12,975 nucleotides of DNA. Origin: a bacterium (GTDB lineage: Bacteria; Spirochaetota; UBA4802; UBA5550). The stretch covers positions 1 to 12,975 of the forward strand of contig JAAENB010000283.1 of assembly GCA_024224995.1 (NCBI GenBank), in the 5' to 3' direction. This document shows, piece by piece, positions 1 through 7,732 of this stretch (its first letter is position 1; every line of letters starts with the position of its first letter). The translations under genes were made by a program, and so were the position numbers. The notes beneath the pieces are model-generated. The model saw nothing but the letters and a program-made list of their open reading frames with translations, had not been told where the DNA came from and ran no database searches.

Positions 1-1815
1 AATGGTGGTTATTATATTCTTACCACCGGCAGCGGTTCTCCTCAATGGATCGACTGGACAAATCCCGATGTGCTTGCCGCGAATGAACAGCTCTATTACC
101 AGGAGGTTTTACGGCCGATAATTCTTGATGTCTGGGCACAGATCGTGGACAAGGATTTTGTCTTTCCCATTACCCTGAACGGTGACGCCGGAGCTATGGA
201 TTCTAATAAAGAAATTTTTTATGATAATGGTAACCCTATAGGGTTGCGCGTTACCAATACCTATATTGGCTATACAAAGGGGGATACAATAATTTCTGGA
301 ACCCAGTTCATTGATCTTGATGACAAGATGATTGGAGACGAGACCGGGACCATTAGTGTAACCGGAGCCAATACTGCCACTGTTGAATTCCATGTAACAA
401 TTGGACCCCGGGGCGACGGACACTCCATTGAAAATGGCGGCTATTATATGATATCCCTTAACGGAGGCGCTTCGGTCCGGGTTGAATGGGTAGCCCCGCC
501 GCTGCCCGGAGTTCCACCGGGAGTAGCAGCGACCGACGGCGAGTATTACGACAGGATAGTGGTAAGCTGGGGCTCGGTAGACGATGCCAATCACTATGAA
601 GTGCAGCGGGCCAGCGGAAGTGGTGATGGAATATATTATACCATAGCTGAAAAAGTAAGCAGTGACACTTCCTATTCCGATACTACAGCTGTTGAAGGAA
701 TAGATTATTATTACCGGGTAAGAACGGTTAATGAGAACGGCTCAAGTGAGTATAGTACCTACAATAAAGGAACCATAAAAATTGACCCCGTAGCTCCTGA
801 TGCTCCAACGACAATTTCAGCGTCAAAAGGGATTGTTGACGGTAAGGTTATTATATCCTGGAATGTTGTTCCCAGGGCTAATTTTTACCGGGTATACCGG
901 GCGAATACTGTCAGTGGTGCTTATGCGGTGATTAACGGATTTGTTACTGTTGCCAGCTGTGAAGATACAACGGTTGCAGATAAGACCCTCTATTATTACC
1001 GGGTAACTTCCGTAAATGAATACGGGGAAAGCGATCTCAGCAGTAAGTTTGATTACGGGTACCCCGGCAGCGGGTATACTCCTCCGGACGCGCCCGCGGG
1101 AGTTTCCGCAACCGATGGAACGGAGTATAACAAAGTTACTATAACCTGGAATGGTGTTGGGACCGACCTGAATGAAACCGATTATTACCGGGTATACCGG
1201 TCGGCAGCTATTGACGGGGAGTATGTCCAGGTTGGAGCGGATATTACCGATACCGGAACCTATCCCGATTCTTATACGTTTTATGATTCAACAGTGTACC
1301 GTACAAGCAGGTATTATTATAAAGTCAAAGCGTTTAATAATTACGGTGGAAGCGATTACAGCTCCGCTGACCAGGGATACGGCGAGATTACGGTGGAACA
1401 ATTCTACAGTATATTTGTGGATACGGTCAATTATGTAAATGCTAAGATATATGCCGAATTTGATTATCCCTGGATTGGGGACGAGAAAACGTTTAGCGGT
1501 GACGTAGGCGGCTCATTTTACTTCAGAGTCCATTCCGCGTGGTTTCAATTATACGCGACTATCAATTACAGCAGCCTGGATGAGGGGGATCTGGACCCGA
1601 ACACTACGGGGGATTCGAGCGGGATGATCCTGAATGGTTCTGTTGAAAAGAAAACCGGTATTATTACCGGAAACGGCGCACAAACCGGAACGGTAACCGT
1701 TACGGGTGATTTGGCCGGAACCTGTGTCTATAATCTTGAGATTAAGGGCGGTTCCGTTAGCGGCGGTTATACCAGGGTAACCTATAATGGCGATACTACG
1801 GATATTTCGTATTAA
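1..1815 (+). CDS. FN3-repeat surface/secreted protein, 5' end outside window
   Basis: The reading frame is open from the first base, so the gene starts upstream; 604 residues are visible. A GTG at 70 lies in frame but has no reason to be the start. In window numbering, residues 169-262, 265-358 and 361-465 are three fibronectin type III modules, each with a conserved Trp near the start (VVSW, IISW, TITW) and a YYYRV-type strand followed by N-x-G-x-S. Residues about 23-168 and 466-604 are beta-rich, and they resemble each other around TGTISVTG and TGTVTVTG and in a terminal GGY motif. The first residues (NGGYY) look like the end of one more such unit. No anchor, transmembrane segment or sorting signal is visible at the C terminus. 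The next gene follows after 23 bp, suggesting an operon. FN3 arrays are usually extracellular and serve adhesion or carbohydrate binding; the ligand here is unknown. Confidence 0.85.
   Translation, partial: NGGYYILTTGSGSPQWIDWTNPDVLAANEQLYYQEVLRPIILDVWAQIVDKDFVFPITLNGDAGAMDSNKEIFYDNGNPIGLRVTNTYIGYTKGDTIISGTQFIDLDDKMIGDETGTISVTGANTATVEFHVTIGPRGDGHSIENGGYYMISLNGGASVRVEWVAPPLPGVPPGVAATDGEYYDRIVVSWGSVDDANHYEVQRASGSGDGIYYTIAEKVSSDTSYSDTTAVEGIDYYYRVRTVNENGSSEYSTYNKGTIKIDPVAPDAPTTISASKGIVDGKVIISWNVVPRANFYRVYRANTVSGAYAVINGFVTVASCEDTTVADKTLYYYRVTSVNEYGESDLSSKFDYGYPGSGYTPPDAPAGVSATDGTEYNKVTITWNGVGTDLNETDYYRVYRSAAIDGEYVQVGADITDTGTYPDSYTFYDSTVYRTSRYYYKVKAFNNYGGSDYSSADQGYGEITVEQFYSIFVDTVNYVNAKIYAEFDYPWIGDEKTFSGDVGGSFYFRVHSAWFQLYATINYSSLDEGDLDPNTTGDSSGMILNGSVEKKTGIITGNGAQTGTVTVTGDLAGTCVYNLEIKGGSVSGGYTRVTYNGDTTDISY
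508..1400 (+). repeat. Tandem FN3-coding modules with DNA-level identity
   Basis: Three consecutive FN3-coding units of roughly 285-315 bp still share nucleotide identity. The 15-mer TACCGGGTATACCGG occurs at 886-900 and again at 1186-1200, exactly 300 bp apart, and TATTACCGGGTAA-type copies occur near 706 and 994. This points to duplication within the gene rather than protein-level convergence alone. Confidence 0.6.
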
Positions 1816-1838
1816 ATAAAAACAGGAGCGGCAGGTTT

Positions 1839-2597
1839 ATGAGAAGGAGATTTATACAAAAAAAACTCATCAAAGGGATCTTAACTGCGTTGATCCTGGT
1901 CGTTTCAATGGAAGGTCTTTTTGCCCTTTCGGGACGGGAAATAATGGAGAAGAATAGTGCTCTTCCCAATCCGGGCAGCGCAAAAAGCACCGTAGCCATG
2001 ACTATTTACCGGAACGGCGGCAGGGTTGAGAATAAAGAATTTAAACTCATTAGTAAAAAGGTAAAAGACGGTGACCGGGTCTTGATGAAGTTTCTTAAAC
2101 CCACACGGATTAAGTTTCTGAGTCATTCCAAAAAAGGGGAAAAATCGGAGCAATGGATCAAGAGAAAAAACGGTAAGGCAAAAAAAATTGCCGGTTCCGA
2201 CAAAGGAAAACGTTTTGTTCATTCTCATTTTTACTATGAAGATATTGGAGCAGCAGACATTGATGATTTTGAGTATACCACTACGGGATCGGCAAAGGTT
2301 CTTGGAGTTGACTGCTATAAGGTGGAGGCCGTAAAAAAAGACAACATCGTGTACGACAAGACGGTGATTTACCTGAGAAAAAGCGATTATTTTATTGTAA
2401 AATCCGAATATTTTCAGGACGGGAAACTGGTCAAATACCTTGAGAATTATGATATCAAATCTATTGATGGAATTCTTACCCCATTAAAGTCTGTAATGTT
2501 TCAGGCCGGTGGAGAACAAAAGACCGTTCTTGAAGTCAAGAACGTAAAGTATAATGTAAGAATGTCTTCCAAAAAATTTCGTAAAGAGTCATTATAA
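1839..2597 (+). CDS. LolA-like outer membrane lipoprotein-sorting protein
   Basis: This 252-residue protein has a basic N terminus (MRRRFIQKK), a hydrophobic core at residues 13-28 and a likely signal peptidase I site after LFA (residue 29), so it should be periplasmic. The mature part resembles the LolA_like family annotated as outer membrane lipoprotein-sorting protein. Supporting features are REIMEKN near the start, a strand pair containing DRVLMKFLKPTRIK, a YYEDIG segment, and a C-terminal YLRKSDYFIVKSEY followed by a YLENYD strand. Family members are thought to bind lipids or lipoproteins in a half-barrel and often sit beside RND/MMPL exporters; none is visible here. AGGAG at 1824 and AGG just before the ATG support the start. 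It follows the FN3 gene by 23 bp, so co-transcription is likely. Family assignment comes from sequence feel, not from a search. Confidence 0.75.
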   Translation: MRRRFIQKKLIKGILTALILVVSMEGLFALSGREIMEKNSALPNPGSAKSTVAMTIYRNGGRVENKEFKLISKKVKDGDRVLMKFLKPTRIKFLSHSKKGEKSEQWIKRKNGKAKKIAGSDKGKRFVHSHFYYEDIGAADIDDFEYTTTGSAKVLGVDCYKVEAVKKDNIVYDKTVIYLRKSDYFIVKSEYFQDGKLVKYLENYDIKSIDGILTPLKSVMFQAGGEQKTVLEVKNVKYNVRMSSKKFRKESL

Positions 2598-2666
2598 CAC
2601 TTCGGCTCCGCTCAGTGACCCCACTTTGGCTCCGCTGAAGGTCGCTGAGCGGAGCCAAAGCGTTAT
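2594..2666. terminator. Convergent-gene hairpin containing both stop codons
   Basis: Arms 2594-2620 and 2640-2666 pair over 27 bp with three mismatches and a 19-nt loop. The TAA of the LolA-like gene (2595-2597) and the TAA of the facing acyltransferase-like gene (2663-2665) both lie inside the stem. The position suggests a shared bidirectional terminator, but no T-run follows on either side, so it is not a classic intrinsic terminator. The loop carries a third copy of the GGCTCCGCT core. Confidence 0.55.
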
Positions 2667-3733
2667 ATCCTCTCGGCACCCGCGTAAAAAAGATCCCGTG
2701 GGGTGATATCAACATGGGGATAATCTTCCACAGAGGCTGGATCTATACCGGCGTTTTTATAGATTTCACTAATCCATGCCGTAAGAAAATCAATGGTATC
2801 TGTCAGTTGATCGGTTAATGAAGGGTGGAGCTGCAGGGTAATAACCAGCTCGCCGCGCCAGGACATGCTGCCTGCCGTAACGGGGCAGATGGAGGTTACG
2901 GGACCGGCAGCCAGGTACCTGATATTGTCGGCATCGGGAATATGCGAAACATCAGGGTCCCAGTTCCCGATATTCGAATATACGCCAATAAACCCGCTTT
3001 TATAATACCGGGCAAAAAACCGAAGCCCTCTGAGGCCGATATATTTGGCAACATTTGAATAGATCCAGGCCCCCCAGTGAACTCCGTCTTTATATAGTTT
3101 TTGTATTTTTTCGTGAATCTCCATCATGGACGGCTCTTCAGGCAGCCGGAGTCCCATACTGGCGGTGAAATTTCCCGATTCATCACCGGAGGTAACGCCG
3201 CCGCGCATATTCAGAGGGATGAGCCAGGTTTTTCCGGCAGCTGCCGATAAACATTTATCCATAGTAACCCTGTCAAGGGAACAGAGCAGCAGGCTGGTCA
3301 TGGTTGTTTTTTGTTCCCGGCAAAAATTGAGCAGCCTGGTACTTTCTTCCCTGCTGAACAGGGCATAGCTGACACCCGCGCCGGCCCCTTTTTTCGTGGT
3401 ATCCATTTGTTTCCAGGGATATTCACGGTAGCGCATATTTCGTATATGGCGAAACATAAGCCGGAGCCGGCGAAGTAAATTTGGCCGTTTAAAGGATTTC
3501 ATTTCGGGTTGTTTGGGAAAACGGATATCTTCCATCCGGAAGAAGTCGGTCCAGGCGCCAACGCCGTCGGATTTAATGTGAGAACGGAGAAACCATTCTA
3601 CTGTTTTCGCTGTTTTGGAAAATTTACCGATGATATTGTCGATGCATTCTCCATATTCTTCCGCCACAATATATTTATACCCGGAATAATCTTTTTTGGC
3701 TTTATTGGTCTTTTGGGAATTTTTCATGTTCAT
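2663..3733 (-). CDS. Condensation-fold acyltransferase-like protein
   Basis: This 356-residue protein shows features of the CoA-dependent acyltransferase/condensation-domain superfamily, which includes alcohol acetyltransferases, wax ester synthases and NRPS condensation domains. Residues 51-57 (SHIKSDG) match the HHxxxDG active-site motif with the first His replaced; the normally catalytic second His is H52. Residues 173-178 (PLNMRG) match the PLN/VNxR segment, followed by GNFTASMGL. Residues 248-257 (FIGVYSNIGN) match the SNxG segment, and the LQLHPSLTD stretch fits the C-terminal half. The active-site motif lies much closer to the N terminus than usual (about residue 130 in typical members), so part of the first subdomain seems absent. 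GGAGAG lies 9 nt before the ATG. It follows the phosphoesterase gene after an 18-bp gap, implying one transcript. Substrate unknown; it could also be a non-catalytic relative. Confidence 0.6.
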   Translation of the reverse strand: MNMKNSQKTNKAKKDYSGYKYIVAEEYGECIDNIIGKFSKTAKTVEWFLRSHIKSDGVGAWTDFFRMEDIRFPKQPEMKSFKRPNLLRRLRLMFRHIRNMRYREYPWKQMDTTKKGAGAGVSYALFSREESTRLLNFCREQKTTMTSLLLCSLDRVTMDKCLSAAAGKTWLIPLNMRGGVTSGDESGNFTASMGLRLPEEPSMMEIHEKIQKLYKDGVHWGAWIYSNVAKYIGLRGLRFFARYYKSGFIGVYSNIGNWDPDVSHIPDADNIRYLAAGPVTSICPVTAGSMSWRGELVITLQLHPSLTDQLTDTIDFLTAWISEIYKNAGIDPASVEDYPHVDITPRDLFYAGAERI

Positions 3734-3751
3734 TATTTCTCTCTCCGATTT

Positions 3752-5431
3752 TTAAAAGGGTTCATTTCCCTGAAGGTAGTCCCGGATCTTTTTCCTGATG
3801 TATTCGGGAATTTTAATGCCGATAGTTTTAAGCCGGGTTTCGTATTTTTCAAAGGAGTTGATGTGTTGAGCGGTACTAACGAATATTTTAAAATATGACT
3901 TGATGCTTCCTTCCATCTCTTTTCTAAATTCGATATTTTCATTAAGGATATCTTCAATAGGAGCAATGAGCTTGTAATTGATGGGTCTGCAAATGGAGCG
4001 GTAGGTAACAAAGCGCTGTGTAGTCTCGCATTCGTAATTCTGAGTGATAATACTGTGTTCAACAGTATTCAGGTTAATACAGTCAACGATCTCAAATTTA
4101 TAGTGTTCTCCCAGCTCTTCTTTAAGCATGGTTTTGACTTTATTGAAGTATTCACAGTGTTCCATCATGCTCGTGCAGGTGGAACCGCACCTGAGGTAGA
4201 GAACAATATCAATGTCGGAGCTTTTTTCCGAGATACCAATATTCACGGAGCCCACAATGTCGAGAGCGACATCAACAAGTTTTTCCTGTAATTGTTTGAG
4301 AACTTTTTCCAGCGTATCGACCCGTTTTTCTGTTTCCTGGGTCTGGAACATCCGGTAAAACTGGCGAATATCTTTAAAGAGTTCGATCTGTGGAATATGA
4401 GAATATTTTTGGATCTTCATATCATAATTTTCGTCTTTTATCCTGGCTTCGTAGCGTTCAATGTCGATAATATTCCGTATCCATTTTTCATTCTGCACAA
4501 AGTATTCCGCCACGTCATGGACTCTTTCATTCGCTAATTTTTTTAGCGTTACCCGTTCAACAACGGTATTTTCAATCTCAATCTCAAAAAAGAACCCTCC
4601 TTCCGAAACGTCTCCTGTAGTGGTTGTCACTTCACCAAAATTGGACGGGTTCAGGTATATTGTGCCTTCTGAATGCTTGAACCCCCAGTCGCTGTGAATA
4701 TGGCCCGTAAGGCAGAGTTTAACTTCATTTTTTTCACAATAGGTACGCAGGGCAGGTGAACCCGAAGGGCCTTTAAAAGAAAGGCGGTCGAATATGCCGT
4801 GAGCCGGCTGATGGGAAACAATTATGGAGGGTTTTACCGCCTTAAAATAGGTGTACATTTCGTTTTTTTTGTCACCAACACCAATGCCGGCGTTATAGCG
4901 GACAATATATTTTTCCGGGATACCGGCAGTCCAAACATCGGCCCCGCCGTAACCGGCGATTATTTCAGTATCAACATTAAAGCGGTGAAGGTGCAGGTCT
5001 CTGTCATGAAGAGAGGTGAATTTAAGGTCCATGTCATAGTTCCCGGGAATGGCAAAGACCATGGCAGATGGTTTGAAAGAGATAAGGTTTTCCAGGACTT
5101 TATATTTTTGCTGCATAACCCGCCTGGCCCTGATTGTATAGTTCTGGTATTCCGCGCCGCGGTCCAGAATATCATCAGCGGTGTTTGGGGTATCCATGAG
5201 GAATTCAACAAAATCTTCCAGGATCATATCTTCCCGCTCCATTTTTCTTCTGAGGCCGTTGAAGTAGGTTTGCATTTCATGGTAGTGGATAGCGGTATCG
5301 ATATTATAGAATGGGATGTCAATAAGGTCGCCCGCAATAATATAGACATCGGCAACGGTGTCGAACATAAGTGCTGAAACCTTGTTAAAGCCGCCGTGAA
5401 TGTCGGTAATATATATTATTTTCATGATCAA
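3752..5431 (-). CDS. Metallophosphoesterase fused to a nucleotidyltransferase domain
   Basis: This 559-residue protein has two recognisable domains. Residues 1-290 form a calcineurin-like metallophosphoesterase with all metal-binding blocks: DIH (10-12), GD (34-35), GNYD (130-133, Tyr where His is most usual), SHQPAHG (206-212) and GHIH (243-246). After a linker rich in charged helices (about 300-385), residues 390-450 carry a polymerase-beta-type nucleotidyltransferase signature: GS at 394-395, SDID at 405-408 and a likely third acidic residue in FEIVD (446-450). The C-terminal 100 residues are helical. The protein is soluble, with no signal peptide. AGGA about 6 nt upstream favours the first Met over Met3. 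The acyltransferase-like gene follows in the same operon. The phosphoesterase substrate cannot be told; the fusion suggests opposing or linked nucleotide or phosphate chemistry on one target. Confidence 0.85.
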   Translation of the reverse strand: MIMKIIYITDIHGGFNKVSALMFDTVADVYIIAGDLIDIPFYNIDTAIHYHEMQTYFNGLRRKMEREDMILEDFVEFLMDTPNTADDILDRGAEYQNYTIRARRVMQQKYKVLENLISFKPSAMVFAIPGNYDMDLKFTSLHDRDLHLHRFNVDTEIIAGYGGADVWTAGIPEKYIVRYNAGIGVGDKKNEMYTYFKAVKPSIIVSHQPAHGIFDRLSFKGPSGSPALRTYCEKNEVKLCLTGHIHSDWGFKHSEGTIYLNPSNFGEVTTTTGDVSEGGFFFEIEIENTVVERVTLKKLANERVHDVAEYFVQNEKWIRNIIDIERYEARIKDENYDMKIQKYSHIPQIELFKDIRQFYRMFQTQETEKRVDTLEKVLKQLQEKLVDVALDIVGSVNIGISEKSSDIDIVLYLRCGSTCTSMMEHCEYFNKVKTMLKEELGEHYKFEIVDCINLNTVEHSIITQNYECETTQRFVTYRSICRPINYKLIAPIEDILNENIEFRKEMEGSIKSYFKIFVSTAQHINSFEKYETRLKTIGIKIPEYIRKKIRDYLQGNEPF

Positions 5432-5570
5432 TCCTTTTTAAGCGAATATAGTACTGATTTTATTGGTATTATACTATTAACGCAAGGTTTTTTTGTTTTT
5501 AAGCTAATTCCCCTGATGCTGTTGTAAAACGCACAAAATGCATTCGGTAAAATGGGAGGGAAGCATTATT

Positions 5571-5695
5571 TGTTGTGACAGCGACACCCTCGCGGGGCGT
5601 ACCCCTCTTCAGAAGGTGAGGACTGTTTGAGCGAATGCGAGTTCCGCAGCCTTTTGAAGAGGGGTACGCCCCGCGAGGGTGTCACTGCCACAACA
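5571..5695. repeat. Long inverted repeat, 40-bp arms
   Basis: Arms 5571-5610 and 5656-5695 are reverse complements except at two positions (5578/5688 and 5582/5684). Six further pairs continue inward (5611-5616 with 5650-5655), leaving a loop of about 33 nt. An outer 7-bp match (5550-5556 with 5704-5710) flanks the structure. It starts about 20 nt past the stop codon of the minus-strand phosphatase gene, so it would form a 3' hairpin in that transcript, where both mismatches become G-U pairs. There is no T-run. It may be a terminator or RNA-stabilising hairpin, or a MITE-like repeat element. The rest of the gap, 5432-5570, holds only the leader of the phosphoesterase gene. Confidence 0.85.
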
Positions 5696-5715
5696 GGCTG
5701 CACCCCATTTCTGAG

Positions 5716-6978
5716 TTAGTCTGTAATCTCAAAGCCAATGAGGACGATATCGTCATCAAAGGGCTGGTCTTCGCGGAAGGTGTCGATTTCATTGATGATA
5801 GTATCGAGCGTTTTTTCCAGGGAGGGCTGCTGAGCTTTTTTTACCAGGGCCGGAAGGCTGCTGTAGGTATATATATTTCCGGCGGGATTTCTTGTTTCCG
5901 GAATTCCGTCGGTATACAGGAATAGCCGGTCCCCCTTATGGAGCGTTATTTTTTTTTCTTCAAACGTAATATTATTGAGGAGACCAATTACGGTACCTTT
6001 GCATTGAAGAAAATCAACCTCTTTTGTTTTTGCGCAATACCGGATAATAGGGGGATGCCCGGCAGAGGTAAAGGTAAAATCGACGGTTTTTTTGTCTATG
6101 GGGGCGTGAAAAAGACCGTAACTGGCAGTGAGAAAGCTGAGAGGCATGTATTCAAGAAGCTCCCTGTTAAGCATGGTTGTGTACTCTTCCGGTTCAAGAG
6201 CATATTCTCTGCACAGGCGCTCGGTAGTCGCTTTCACCAGTGAGAGATACAGGGCAGCAGTCACCCCATGTCCGGCCACATCACCAATGAAAACCGACAT
6301 AAGGCTTTTGTCCAGAAAGGTAAAAGAGAAATAGTCTCCGCCCACTTCATCCAGGGGTAAGTACCGGTAACAGGCTTTGAGCCGGTATATATCGGGAATA
6401 GAGCCTTCAACCAGCTGCTGCTGAATGAGGTGAGCGGTTTTCAGATCCTTTTCAATGCTTTCATTCCGCTCCTGCAAAATCTTCTGTGCCCGGTTTTCTT
6501 CTGTTACATCTTTTCCCGTAACCAGGATTGCCTCCTGGTTGTTAAATGTAATGAGCGAGCTTGTCATCTCAATGTCCAGTTCCATGCCGTCGGGAAGAAT
6601 CAATTTTTCAAGAATGGCATCCACCCGTTTTAAACCGTCTTTGAGCTGCCGGAGCTGATTATTCACAGACTCGATATGATCGGGATGTATGAACTCGTTA
6701 ATGGGTTTTCCTATTATGTCGTCTATCGCGTGTGCTTGAGAAAACCGCAACCCTGTTTTGTTAACAAATACCAATATCCCGTCAACATGGATTGCAATCG
6801 GGTAAGGAGCATCATTAATGATCGAGAGATATTGCTGATTCGCTTTTTTAAATTTTTGATAATCATTATTAACGTCACTTATAAAATCGCGCAGACTATT
6901 TTTTATTGATTCGGGAACAGAATCGAGGCTGCCAAAATGTTTGTCTATTTTTTCTTGTAAAGTTTTGTCGAAATTCAT
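5716..6978 (-). CDS. PAS domain PP2C-type (SpoIIE/RsbU) phosphatase
   Basis: With the start at 6978 the protein has 420 residues. Residues 1-48 are helical; about 50-165 form a PAS domain ending in GKDVTEENRAQ; 162-190 is a coiled-coil linker; and 200-417 is a SpoIIE-type PP2C phosphatase. Its metal-binding blocks are DEVGGDY (210-216), GDVAGHG (232-238), SAGHPP (305-310), YTDGIPE (355-361) and FDDD (407-410). Such proteins dephosphorylate anti-anti-sigma proteins in partner-switching pathways or act in other signal outputs; PAS suggests sensing of a small ligand, redox state or light. No membrane segment is seen, so it is cytoplasmic. The frame stays open upstream to an ATG at 7104, but a good minus-strand promoter lies at 7031-7059, downstream of that ATG, so the shorter start is preferred. 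AGGA lies about 13 nt before it, which is far. No anti-sigma partner is encoded nearby. Confidence 0.88.
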   Translation of the reverse strand: MNFDKTLQEKIDKHFGSLDSVPESIKNSLRDFISDVNNDYQKFKKANQQYLSIINDAPYPIAIHVDGILVFVNKTGLRFSQAHAIDDIIGKPINEFIHPDHIESVNNQLRQLKDGLKRVDAILEKLILPDGMELDIEMTSSLITFNNQEAILVTGKDVTEENRAQKILQERNESIEKDLKTAHLIQQQLVEGSIPDIYRLKACYRYLPLDEVGGDYFSFTFLDKSLMSVFIGDVAGHGVTAALYLSLVKATTERLCREYALEPEEYTTMLNRELLEYMPLSFLTASYGLFHAPIDKKTVDFTFTSAGHPPIIRYCAKTKEVDFLQCKGTVIGLLNNITFEEKKITLHKGDRLFLYTDGIPETRNPAGNIYTYSSLPALVKKAQQPSLEKTLDTIINEIDTFREDQPFDDDIVLIGFEITD

Positions 6979-7030
6979 TTTATTTGGTATCCTGGGAATT
7001 ATGTCATGTCTGTAAGTACTTATATGATTA

Positions 7031-7059
7031 ATAATAGTGGCAGGTATGAGAAAGATCAA
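7031..7059 (-). promoter_or_regulatory. Sigma-70-type promoter for the PAS/PP2C gene
   Basis: Read on the minus strand, TTGATC (7054-7059) and TATTAT (7031-7036) are separated by 17 bp. Transcription would begin near 7024, giving a leader of about 45 nt before the ATG at 6978. Confidence 0.5.
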
Positions 7060-7120
7060 GAAAGAATTAAAAAAATATTGAAAAAGAGATACGACTTGAG
7101 CCATTACAGCGATAATACCC

Positions 7121-7149
7121 TTGACTTTTTAAGCAATATGTATAATAAT
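7121..7149 (+). promoter_or_regulatory. Sigma-70-type promoter for the lipoprotein gene
   Basis: TTGACT (7121-7126) and AATAAT (7144-7149) are 17 bp apart. An overlapping TATAAT at 7141-7146 is a better -10 box but would leave only 14 bp of spacer. The predicted start near 7156 gives a short AT-rich leader before the AGGAG at 7171. Confidence 0.5.
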
Positions 7150-7182
7150 TTTATAAATATATATATAATAAGGAGTCAGCTC

Positions 7183-7725
7183 ATGAAAACACGAATAATC
7201 TGCCTTGTAGTACTGTTGGCACTTGTACCGGCAATTTTTTCCTGTAAAAAGTCATCAAAAAATGAGAATAATAAGTATGATAATAACATTACAACAATTG
7301 ATGAATTTATAACTACCTATCCTGCTTTTAAGGGGTACCTGGAAGAACTAAAAAAGAAGGCCGAAACTGAATGGGCGGCGGCTGAGAAACTTACAGACCA
7401 GGGAGAAAAAGCGGAAAAATTGTCTGCGCTCAATGATATGATCTATAAGAATGAGCTTTATAGCAGCTTAAATTCTTATGAAGGACAAATCGACAGCATT
7501 AGGCGACTGCAAAAAGACCTGACGAATATTGAGGATGCCCCTCAAAAGATGATGAACGCTGGTGCGAAAAGCATTACCAGTCTTGAAGAAGCTTCTTTGA
7601 TACTGGGCGGCGCAGCTCCCCGTAATTTTGGAGAAGCAGTAGAAACCGTGAAAAAAGCAACAAGCAAACTCATCGACGCGGCAGGCAACCTGAGAAGGGT
7701 TAAAAAACTGGCAAAGAAGAAGTAA
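7183..7725 (+). CDS. Small helical lipoprotein
   Basis: This 180-residue protein starts at ATG 7183, set by AGGAG at 7171-7175 with a 7-nt gap; the frame is open further upstream but without a ribosome site. Residues 1-20 form a lipoprotein signal (KTR, then a hydrophobic stretch ending AIFS) with the lipidated Cys at 21. The relaxed lipobox, with Ile at -3 and Ser at -1, is of a kind accepted in spirochaetes. The mature protein has a Lys/Asn-rich tether (about 22-40), then mostly charged helices with coiled-coil character (about 50-125), and a very basic C terminus ending in KKLAKKK. I recognise no family. It is probably anchored in a membrane facing the periplasm or surface. It diverges from the PAS/PP2C gene, and no partner is apparent. 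Confidence 0.8.
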   Translation: MKTRIICLVVLLALVPAIFSCKKSSKNENNKYDNNITTIDEFITTYPAFKGYLEELKKKAETEWAAAEKLTDQGEKAEKLSALNDMIYKNELYSSLNSYEGQIDSIRRLQKDLTNIEDAPQKMMNAGAKSITSLEEASLILGGAAPRNFGEAVETVKKATSKLIDAAGNLRRVKKLAKKK

Positions 7726-7732
7726 AAAGTAA

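Noticed and set aside
4799..5377. 192-codon open frame on the plus strand opposite the phosphoesterase domain.
   Set aside because: It lies opposite the conserved metal-binding motifs of the minus-strand gene and shows no domain or ribosome site.
5468..5473. TATAAT on the minus strand as a promoter for the phosphoesterase operon.
   Set aside because: No acceptable -35 box is found 16-18 bp upstream; TTGCGT lies only 6 bp away. AT-rich DNA gives such hexamers by chance.
5627..5643. Mirror-symmetric sequence (TTGAGCG, AAT, GCGAGTT) in the loop of the long inverted repeat.
   Set aside because: Mirror repeats of this size and mixed composition do not form a known structure; it is probably part of the repeat element by chance.
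6979..7104. Longer version of the PAS/PP2C protein starting at 7104 on the minus strand.
   Set aside because: It would start upstream of the promoter at 7031-7059, and the extra 42 residues lack a ribosome site or similarity to the family.
7006..7182. Longer version of the lipoprotein starting at 7006.
   Set aside because: The lipoprotein signal with AGGAG before ATG 7183 fixes the start, and the upstream stretch contains the promoter.
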